Below, piece after piece: positions 21,776 to 31,008 of a stretch of DNA of 64,000 nucleotides. The notes under the pieces were generated by a model. That model made no database searches. It saw only the letters and a program-made list of their open reading frames with translations, and was not told where the DNA came from. The number at the start of each line of letters is the position of its first letter. The first letter of the stretch is position 1. Source of the DNA: Ziziphus jujuba (taxonomy: Eukaryota; Streptophyta; Magnoliopsida; Rosales; Rhamnaceae); the NCBI RefSeq assembly GCF_031755915.1, contig NC_083389.1:18391501-18455500 (forward strand), read 5' to 3'. The translations under genes and the position numbers were made by a program.

Positions 21776-22906
21776 TGATGAAAATCTACCTGTACTCGTA
21801 CAACCAACTACCCGCTGTGGTACTGATCCTGTACAAATGAAGATGGGGCCAATCACTAGGGAACAAGTTAAAAGATTTAAGGACAACTTTGGCTGGGTTT
21901 ATACAAGGAGTTATTAAATCTTAAGAAGGCAAGCTAATACTCATAGAACCAAAGCCCATTTTACGCATCCAAGTGGTGAAGGCTAAGATGGACCGAGGTA
22001 GCTGTTTTGGTGCATCTGTGGACTCCGGGTAGTAAGGAATGGATTCAAAATTTATGAACTCAATTGATATCACCAAGAGACCATGGAATCATGTCAAGGC
22101 TGAGCTGATCAAAAGCTTCTTTTGCACATAAGTCTTCAATTTTGCCGAAAATGCTCACTTTAGGTGTTAACTTTGACTTCTTTTGTTGATCAAGAAAGTT
22201 TGACTTATTCCAATCGAGGGGACAATGTATGGGAATCAATATTAATCCTATTTGGTATCCTAGATGTTATATTAGAGCTGATTTGGAGCCTTTACAAGCT
22301 GAAAATTGGTCAAAGATAGCTTAGTTATCAAACTAGTCAACTACCTTTCTAATTTGAGTTCGACTTTTTGTTTTAGGAAACTATATTTTATTTTGGTTTT
22401 ATTTATTTATTTTCTACACAAAGTACTTTAGGAAAGTTAGAATTTTATTATTTTTATTGCAAATTAATTAATTCCTTTTTCAAAATTAAGGAATTAATTA
22501 ATACAAATTAGATTAGTAAAGGGTGTGAAATTAGGCAATTTCCTATTTTGATTCTATGTTGGTTGAAATTTCCTAATCCTTTTAGGGTTTTATTTTGTTC
22601 ATTCAAAGCCTATTTAAAAGCTTATTTTCAATGAGAAATTAGCATACATATTATTCAGAAAATTATTTATGAGAAAGAATTTTCTTTGTTCTCTTTAAGT
22701 ACCTAAAACACCATTAGAGAGTGAATGTTTTAGTTTGACTTATCAATAGGACATCCATCATCTATTGTGGCATCTTCATCATATACCAAGATTTCTAGTC
22801 ACAAGTTGATTAGGGGTTGGGGTGACCATAAGAACTTGAACTTTAATTTTTTGATCCGGGCTAATATAATACAGGTTTAGGCACGAGTTGACCTAGGTTT
22901 GTATCA
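21776..22906 (+). mobile_element. Element C: solo LTR of the A/B/D gypsy family
   Basis: It runs TGATGAAAATCTACC...GTTTGTATCA, 1131 bp, flanked by AGGAT on both sides (21771-21775 and 22907-22911), with no internal sequence. It is the product of recombination between the two LTRs of one element. It carries the LTR-encoded pol tail (MGPITREQVKRFKDN). Confidence 0.9.
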
Positions 22907-23483
22907 AGGATGGTACTGGATATCGTTGCATTACGATAGCTTGAAGTACATCAAATGGATGTTAAAATAACCTTTCTTAATGGAGGTTTTGATGAAGAGA
23001 TCTACATGGAACAATCTCAGGGTTTCTTCACTCCAAGAAAAAAAAATAAAGTCTGTAAATTGGTGAAATCGTTGTATGGACTGAAACAAACTCCTAAGCA
23101 GTGGCATCAAAAATTTGATAGTGCCATGCTATATAATGGATTTAGATAAATAAGTGTGACAAATGTGTCTGTATAAAAGATATATCGAATGGATACGTCA
23201 TTCTTTGTTTGTATGTAGATGACATACTCATTATAAGTAGTGATGACAATATGGTCTGAACTATGAAAGCCATGTTAAAATCTAAATTTGACATGAAAGA
23301 TATCGGGCTTGTAATTGATTTTAGAAATGAAAATCACTAAGACTTCGAATGCGATTATTTTTAGTCAAACACATTATGTGGATAAAATACTAACTAAATT
23401 TAGTAAAGATGATACTTGTATAGCCAGACACCCATAGATATGAGTTTGCACTTATCCAAGAATAAAGGGGAAAGTGTTATCAA
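22907..23483 (+). pseudogene. Copia-1 reverse transcriptase, third part
   Basis: The frame resumes as RMVLDIVALR-stop-LEVHQMDVK, FLNGGFDEEIYMEQSQGF, KLVKSLYGLKQTPKQWHQKF (22955-23149). After a stop come ILCLYVDDILIISSD, with the active-site YVDD at 23212-23223, and MLKSKFDMKDIG. Spacing and motifs are those of Ty1/copia RT. Stops and a frameshift near 23310-23480 disable it. Confidence 0.85.
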
Positions 23484-24185
23484 GTGGAATATGCAAGGGT
23501 GATTAGAAGTGTAAGGTACCTGATGAGTTGTACAAGACCAGACATAGCCTATGCTATAAGTAGACTGAATACATACATAAGTAATCCAAATGATGATCAT
23601 TGGAAAGGAATCGTTGGAGTATTAAGGTGCTTACGATATACTCGTGATTATAGATTGCACTATACAAGATATCCTGCTGTATTAGAAGGATACAGTGATG
23701 CAAATTGAATATCAAATATCAAGAATTCAAAGTTTATGAGTGGCTATGTGTTCACATTAGCATTTCTAGCAGTAACTTGGAAGTCCTCAAAACAAACTGT
23801 TATAGCTCAATCCACGATGGAATCTAAGTTCACTGTATTAGATAAATGTGGTAAAAAAGTTGAATGACTACACCAATTTTTAGAGGACATTCCAAGGTGG
23901 CCTAAACCTGTGCAAGTAATAAGTTTCATTATGATAGTCAATCTATGATTGGCAAGGCATAGAATATTATGTATAATGGAAAGTCTAGACACATTCATTA
24001 GATACAATTCCATTAGACAGTTAATCTCAACTGGAGTTATCTCGATAGACTATGTAAAGTCGAAAGATAACATTGTAGATCCGTTAACCAAAACGTTAAA
24101 TAGAGAATTAGTTGAGAAGTCATTGAGGGGAATGGGATGGAAACCCGGCAAGAAAGTTGATACGATGGAAACTCAACCTAGTTAA
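23484..24185 (+). pseudogene. Copia-1 RNase H region and pol end
   Basis: [20 protein letters not shown] and [20 protein letters not shown] (23484-23708) lead to EGYSDAN. Then come [28 protein letters not shown], and the pol end IDYVKSKDNIVDPLTKTL, GMGWKPGKKVDTME (to 24185). Stops lie near 23706 and 23865, and there is a frameshift before 23949. RNase H removes the RNA strand during reverse transcription. Confidence 0.85.
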
Positions 24186-24735
24186 CCAGAGATCCCAAGA
24201 TCTAGGTTCAATGGGAGAACGCAATTATAAAGACTGGTATGGATCACTGTAGGGGGTTAATCCTCTGTCTATTCCTATGGTGAAACAGTGATAGATGAAG
24301 GTTAAGCATAAAGTATGCTTTTAATGATTCTAATATAAATGCATTTGGTAATCTATGCATAGTCATGCTGATTATATTGGAAATATGAATTACCTATATG
24401 AGAGAGAAGAGTGACTGCTTCAAAGGAGAATTGTTAAGGGTGCAATTCTCTAGAAACTCTCAAAGAACCAAGAAGGTGTTTAAGGCCAAAATGAACACAA
24501 CAGTGAGAACTAAAGTGTACTAGGAAGGAATTATGTTTGAACTATATTGTCATTTACACGAACGACAAAATGGTTCAAAGATACCACATCTAGCATTAGT
24601 TAATAAAGTAAATATAGTCTCACAAGGGAATGTTCAAAGAGTAACATCTACCTATCCTATGCAAGTTCCAACCGTAGAGCTTTACCATCAAAGTCTTGCA
24701 TTAACCTTAGTCATCAAATCATTCATGTGAGGGAT
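24186..24735 (+). other. Copia-1 3' untranslated region
   Basis: Non-coding sequence typical of the space between copia pol and the LTR; it ends in a purine-rich TGTGAGGGAT (24726-24735) that could be the polypurine tract. Confidence 0.6.
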
Positions 24736-25234
24736 TGTAACATTTTTGTATTAAATAGATTTGAATGATTTGTTATTAATGGGCTTTAATGTGTGTTTTA
24801 ATGGGCTTTGACAGCTAAAAAAGTTGAAAACACAAAACTTTTGGTTTAGAAAGAAATCAGGTAGAATGGGTTTTGATTAAAAAATATATATATATATATA
24901 TATTGCATTTTGGAAGAACATAAATTCCTGAGCATTTCTTTGGAAACAGAGAAAAATTGTGAGAAAAACGTTTTGGGTACTGTGTCTGTGGTAAAGTGAA
25001 GGTACTCGAAGTTCGAAAAGAAAGACTTTGGTGGTGCCGTGTCCAAGGTCTGAGGAATTCGTTATATCCTGAGAGACGATCATCACAGAACCATCTGCAT
25101 CGGTAAGGTGAAAATCATCTTAAGGACACTGTGGTATCACATAGGCCTCGAACAAGCCAACCAACATCAACAGATAAACAGGTTCTGAAAATTTGTTTAT
25201 TATTATTCTACAATTTTTATTTGCTTATTCTCCA
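24736..25234 (+). mobile_element. Copia-1 probable 3' LTR
   Basis: It begins TGTAACATTTTTG after a purine-rich tract and ends at the resumed RLP coding sequence. An AT microsatellite lies at about 24884-24902. I could not find a second copy near 2929-3900, so the LTR call rests on position and end sequence only. Confidence 0.55.
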
Positions 25235-25533
25235 ACAAGATCAAGCATGAGCACATGACCAGTTTTGTTGTCGCAATGAATTCCATCCCAGAGGCAGCAA
25301 TTGTTTTTGTCTTCCTCATTGCTCCAGGAGAAAAATAATAATAATAATAAAGTGTCATTTTTGTCTTCAAGTTTGTCCTTAAAATTGAGGAGTGCTTTTC
25401 TCTCTTCATCTATGCACTTGGTTTTGATACCTCCAACTCCAGCACTTGAAATGTATCCACCAACACCTCCTAATAAGTAAGCAAGCACCAACGAATGCGC
25501 AGCAATTTGAAGCAAAGATGATCTAGTTCTCAT
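25235..25533 (-). pseudogene. RLP pseudogene, N-terminal part (5' portion of the split gene)
   Basis: On the minus strand, ATG at 25533 gives MRTRSSLLQIAAHSLVLAYL (signal-peptide-like). Then comes the LRR N-terminal cap TKCIDEERKALLNFKDKL and CCLWDGIHCDNKTGHVLMLD, with the Cys pattern of the intact paralogue (TRCIDEERRALLKFKDNL, CCSWDGISCD). A trinucleotide expansion (ATA/TTA near 25336-25350) has inserted a Leu run where the paralogue reads DTLSSWS. The frame enters Copia-1 after MLDLV. The rest of the gene is at 1118-2923. About 40 residues of the intact protein between MLDL and MVSLQ are missing, yet the two halves would join in frame. Confidence 0.85.
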
Positions 25534-27728
25534 CCTTTCTTGTAATAAGTGATATTGCTTAGGAAGACATTCTCCGGTTTATAATGGAAATTATTTTGTT
25601 GTTAATTAAGACTACTTTAAAATAATGTTATTTTAATATATGGTTAAAATCTAAAAGTCTTGATGGTGGTGTGACCATCATTTTAACAGGGTTTGTTAGG
25701 TCAATATAGTTTCTGTATACAAATATATTCTCATTTGATTAAGAGGTGTTTGTTTTCTAGGACGTATATCTTAATCTGACTTAGTCTATGTGTTAAGATG
25801 TTTAACTTTTTTTATTATTTTTTCCATTTAATAATAAGTTTAAAATATTTTCATCTTAATGAAAAAAGTCAATTTTTTTTCACTTATATCTCTTATTAAA
25901 TAAATTGTCTAATTGTATTTTGTAATTTTTTCTTCCAAAATTGTTCTTTCTAATTCAAGATCCCTTTCTATCATGTGTTCTTTCTCCTTTTCCCTCTCTG
26001 ATCTCTTTCCATCTTCCCTCTTTGATCCCTTTTTGTCATTAATCCAATGACTCTGAATTGCCAGCAAAAGTGGACGGTGGCAGCAGATCATCTAAGCTTT
26101 GCCTCCATAGCCAGCACAACTCACCAGAAAGAGCGAGAGCGATCAAAGGAATGAAAGCCGCAGAGAGAGAGTGAGGTAGCTAAAAATAGGAAACCTACAT
26201 GCAGATGGTTGGTTTGAGTGTAAATACCAAATAGCATTAACAAATAGGCTCATTAAGAAAAAACACATTGATTTATGACTATTAGAACTGCACATGAAAA
26301 AATGAAAACTCATAACAATAATATATTAATTAAAAGTTTTCAATAAAATTACTTTTGAACTATAATATAAATATATATATATATTATTTGCTTGGACCAA
26401 AAAATCACAGTATTAAAGGAGACAATATATATATCAAATTAATTTTATTTTTATTTCAAAGTTGATTTCAGATGTAGGAGTGCAAAATACATAATTTTAT
26501 AATTAATCCATCCGATCCAAACCAAACCAATTCATATTTAAAGGGATTTTGGGTTTATTGGAGGTTTCTTAGACTTCGAACCTGCCGATCGGCGGGAGGC
26601 TTTACCTTATGTACCCAAGCTGAGCACAAATTATACTTATTTTTATTTATGTCCTTTTTTGGTGAACACAGCTGTTTTCATTTTATGTCATTTAACCCAT
26701 ATCTTTAATTGTCACACACTCAACCTTTATTTTACCCCCAAATAAAACAAAAAAGAATAAAACTGACTGCACATTACACCAACTTTTACTTATATTTGTT
26801 TCATTTTTATATGTCATTTTTTTATATCATCTCTTTAATAGATGGTCGCACACGAAACCTTTACTTTACAAAAAACAAAAGGCACAAACACGCATCCCTT
26901 TAATCACGCGTTCAAAGCTTTGTTTTAAAACTCAAATCTTTCATCTGCTCCCATTTATCGTTTTCAAAAGTATCTTAAAAAATATAATTATTAATCTCAC
27001 TTTTAGACAAATCAAGTTGGTATAATGATATATCCGTTGCATTTACCTTTAAAGTCGTGGTTTGACTCACCCACTCCTCTGTCTTTTATATTAAAATTGT
27101 ATTATGACCTATTAAAAAATTCCACTTGTTAGATGTAAGGATGACAACAGGGCATGCTGGGGCTAAAATTGCCCAGCCCCATAGGGAATCTCCATCCCAT
27201 TTTCCGTTCATTGGGTGTTAGGACAAGGCAGGATCCTCATTTTCTATCTCGTTTCTTCTATCAATTTTTTTAATTATAATTTTTAAAAATTTTAATTTTT
27301 TAAAAATAATAAATTTAAAACTTGTTAATATTGTTCTCTCCCTTTTAGAAACTCATATGTATATATATATATATATATATAAATTAAAAAAAGCTAAAAC
27401 TAACAATATTTTTTTATTATATAAATGTAAACGAGGCAACTATGGGGCAGGAAACGTATTCCAGTCCCTCACACAACGCGGCCCCGGGCAAAAAGCAATG
27501 GCGTGGCCTTAAAAGTTATAGGTTGAAAATACCAAATCAGCAATTTCCCAGCAACTACACAATGACGAGGTCCATAAACATGTAGATGTCTCTGCACCAA
27601 ATAATCAATTTCCCAGCAACAGAGACTTAGTTTTGCTTGTGCAGAGACCATTTATTATAAGTAAGGACTATATATATGTATCTAGTAGATTTGATGTAAG
27701 CTGAAATAAGGCATTCTTTATTGCAAAA

Positions 27729-27761
<33 letters not shown>

Positions 27762-28041
27762 AGTGGCCATTCTTAATCATGCTTCAGTAATTTTGGTTAA
27801 CAAACATTAATTTTATTTTTAATTCTTTTGTATGACCTTGTGATGTATTATAAATGTGCTCTTGTTGACCGACAAAAAGTTCAAGATTTCTAGGGTACAT
27901 CTCCTTTTTTCATATATATTTGCAAGTCTTTTTTTTTTTTCTTTTCTTTTCTTTTTCCTTTTTCTATTCTATAGTAGTTTATGAATCGTTGACTGCATTT
28001 ACCAATTCAAATGAATAATTAGTATAACTTTCTAAAGTACT
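25534..28041. other. Intergenic DNA without a supported gene
   Basis: A+T-rich sequence with AT microsatellites (about 26368-26384, 27358-27382, 27731-27760) and pyrimidine-rich tracts (about 25970-26035). The short open frames are low-complexity or isolated. One weak SINE-like segment is listed separately. The 5' end of this stretch may hold the old promoter of the split RLP copy. Confidence 0.5.
27010..27120 (+). repeat. Possible degenerate tRNA-derived SINE
   Basis: TTGGTATAATGATAT resembles a Pol III A box, and about 30 bp later GTCGTGGTTTGACTCAC resembles a B box (GGTTCGANTCC). No clear tail or target duplication is seen. Confidence 0.25.
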
Positions 28042-28575
28042 TGTAACATCCATACCAAGGTGTATCAGAAATTTTGTATTTTGACCAAGTTTGATTGGAG
28101 TTGATCAGGTTTAACCAAGTGGGTTCTATAGTTATTTTTTCCTGCGAAAGGAATTTTGCTTTGATCGAAGCACCATGGTGAAGAACGCATCAACCTGAGT
28201 TCATAAACTAATAGCATGCTAAAATCGAAACTGAGATTAAAAAATTATTATCAGAAAAGGTACAGTCCAAAATGATTGAGTGAGCCCAAGGTTGACTTTT
28301 AATTTGTATGGATTTTGATTGGTGTACTATTATATAATGCCCATTGATATAAATCCGTAAACTAGTAGCACGCTTAATTTGTATTTATGGTTGAAAAGTT
28401 ACGGATCTATAGAGTTTTAATTATTTTTCCAAGACTAGCTTTACCAAGTATATTTTTTGCACATGTGTAAAATGTGGAAGATTTGACCCTCACTGACATG
28501 TGCCACATGTTGCACCCCTGCTAATCCTGTGTGTGCACAATGGCACCACGGGTAACTTTTAATTGGGCCACCTAG

Positions 28576-28640
<65 letters not shown>

Positions 28641-29830
28641 CGGCCACCCTCGAGTTACCTCATCTCTAGCAGCAATTCAGCCACATGCACTGCCCCACCA
28701 TGAAGATCGCCTTGAACTCTATTGGTTGACCAAAAATCTAGGCAAGATCACCAGCGATGCACCGAGATTAGGCCCCTTTTTGGTGGCAGCGGCCATTGGC
28801 TTTGTAAGTCGTTTTCTCTCTCCCCAGCCACCATTTTGCTTCATCGTCACCACCATCACCTTGCCTACTTAAAAATCAACCCTCCCCTAAATTTTTACTG
28901 CTGATGAATAGCTGACATGCAAGCACCAGAGAGTTTTTCTGGCAACAACAGCTAATAGTCAATTTTCTCAACTTTGGCAAGTTCCCAGCCTACCCACCAT
29001 CCTTTTCCACCTATTTCAACCTTCCCGAACTCAAATCCAAGGTCTATTTGGCTCAGTACAAGCTAGTTTGTGAGATCTAGAAACATTAAGTCGGATCTTT
29101 CCTGGGAGATTCTAACCATCGTTGGCTAGATCTCTGATAGGTAAGACTCGATTTACAGTCCTTGTACCCTAAGCTTTATTTTGATATAATATTTAGGTTG
29201 CTAGTTTTGGTTAAGGTTTGTGCTAAATCCCTACGTAAATTGTATGTGAAATACCCGATATAAATATTGTCTTAATGAGTATTATATTTTTATTGGTATT
29301 TTAAGCATCCATGAAAACCGAGGGACAAATCCCATGGAGGATATGGAGTGACTCGTACTTTTAGGTGAGTGGTACATTTTATTAAATTTATTTTTGGGTT
29401 AATTACCTAAAATGCATATGAATTATTGCATAATATTGTGTTATTCAAATAAAAAGCAAATTATCATTTATGTGAATTTCACCAATATGTTTCCATATAC
29501 ATTTTTGTATAATTGTTTGGTTGAGTATTATAAAAATTTATTTTAATGGAAAAAAAAAAATATATATATATATATATATTGTAATGTATTTTAGTAAAAG
29601 ATGTAATTTTTATAAATTAATTTAAATAAATTAAATGGTTTATATGGGTTTGGTATGTTGTAATAACTCAGTAAAAATTATAAAAATGGTATTGTGATAA
29701 ATCTATACATTTCTAATGTTTTTATATGTAATATGCAGTACTAGTATTTTATACTATCATGTTTATTAACTAGCGTGTTCAATCATCTTACAGGAGCTAA
29801 GTGAGAGAGGGTCGATAATAAATCTAGTAA
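28042..29830 (+). mobile_element. Diverged Tekay/Del-like LTR, probably truncated
   Basis: It starts TGTAACATCCATACC, the family's TGTAACACCC end. It then follows the LTR at 62041-64000 through the CATAAACTAATAGCATGC and AAACTAGTAGCACGC lines, CATGTGCCACATG, GGGCCACC before a purine tract, and CATGGAGGATATGGAGTGA leading to AGGTGAGTG near 29363. After about 29400 the match is weak, and by ~29870 the sequence is RLP 3' flank. No internal domains are attached, so it is a solo or truncated LTR. Confidence 0.7.
28577..28636. repeat. (GA)30 microsatellite
   Basis: Sixty bases of uninterrupted GA inside the LTR at 28042. It is at the same position as the purine tract of the LTR at 62041 (about 62556-62595). 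Confidence 0.95.
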
Positions 29831-29869
29831 AATATGTCATGTAAAAAAAAAAAAAAAAATCTTGTAAAA

Positions 29870-30565
29870 TGTGGTCGATTAATTAATTATTTAACTTGCT
29901 TATACATTCCGTGTTATTATATGTAATTGAAAGTGAAACTCCAAGTTATTCATTTGAAAATAGTTATTAAAAATTGTGTATTCTCTAGATATCTTTTATA
30001 TATTTAAATGGTATTGCAATTTAAAAGAAAAAAGAGAAATGGAATGGTGACTTTAGAGTCAATTCAAACCATCAATTCTCTCGTTAAGAACATTTTACTT
30101 TTCATGTGTTATAAAAAAATTCCTTATTGGTCTGTCATATTGAATATCGCTTGCAAAGCTAATTAGTTAATATTTCCCACCACCTTCACTAAATCAACAA
30201 AATTGGAATGCTGCTTTAGATACACATACTGACATTTTTGTAAAAATCTCCACCAAATATTTTGAAGTCAATAGTGCACTTGAATATTTTACAATACTTT
30301 AAATGCATTGCCTCAAAAGTACAAAAGGAAATTACATTTTGAACCACACAAAAACATAAGTATAGCAGAGAATAATATTCTTTGTGCAAAATCATTCCAT
30401 TTTTTCTTCATGAACTTCGTCCGGTTCTGCATCTTGTGGTTAGTTGAATAGTATTCTTTCTGATCCTGTCTCCGAGAAAATGGTGATTGCAAGCAGACCA
30501 AATATGCAGAAGATAGTAAATTTAAAGAATCAAATGACAGGCTGCACTAGTGCAAAGCCTTGCCA
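29870..30565 (-). other. 3' flank of the intact RLP gene, possible distal 3' exon
   Basis: This DNA downstream of the RLP stop codon is also present, diverged, at 34201-34473 plus 44839-45182. It was therefore part of a duplicated RLP unit. Both copies contain a minus-strand open stretch with QKEYY near 30430-30460 and 45070-45100. A TGCTTGCAG in the second copy and AGGTTTAT after the RLP stop could be splice sites of a 3'-UTR intron. It may be untranslated exon; I have no direct evidence of transcription. Confidence 0.4.
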
Positions 30566-31008
30566 CATATGCATGCCCAGATAGAAAGCACATAAAAAAG
30601 AAGCTACAGTTGGCAAATGCCTTGTTTCCACCGGCAAATAATAACCTGAGAAATGATATCACCATCAGCTTACCAGTATGCGTTGTATGTAACATCGAAA
30701 TTATATAATAGTCTATAGCAGTAATTTATAAACAACATTACTAATATCTGATTTCTCAATTTTTTCACCCAAAAAAAGAAAAAAACTTTTAAAGTCTCAT
30801 GGTCAAGGCAGTAAATTAAGATATATCATTCATATAAACTTTAAAACTTGAAAACAAAGTGAGAGTTCACATGCGTGGTAGATGTGTTCATTCATTTGCC
30901 ATGACAAATTAAAGGAAATATGTTACGATATATGCATGATTGCAAGTATATCATGCATATGAGTACTTAATAAAAAACAAATAAGAGAAAAGAGAGAGGT
31001 ATTTTACC

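Larger units (their letters stand above)
2929..25234 (+). mobile_element. Copia-1: Ty1/copia retrotransposon, interrupted by gypsy elements A (with B) and C
   Basis: The order gag, protease, integrase, RT, RNase H is read on the plus strand, which is the Ty1/copia order. The RT is cut twice: after TGCAAATG at 6532 by element A, resuming at 21627, and at 21775 by solo LTR C, resuming at 22907. Each cut has a 5-bp duplication (AAATG, AGGAT), so the copia coding sequence can be followed across both. The right end has an LTR-like segment (24736-25234). I could not match a second copy of it at the left end, which lacks a TG start and carries a minisatellite instead. The element is old, with stops and frameshifts in every domain. 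Confidence 0.8.

Noticed and set aside
25909..26091. 60-residue charged frame (Arg/Glu/Lys-rich)
   Set aside because: Arises from a pyrimidine-rich tract read on the other strand; no family recognised.
28441..28647. Open frame with a long Leu-Ser run
   Set aside because: Produced by the (GA)30 microsatellite inside an LTR.
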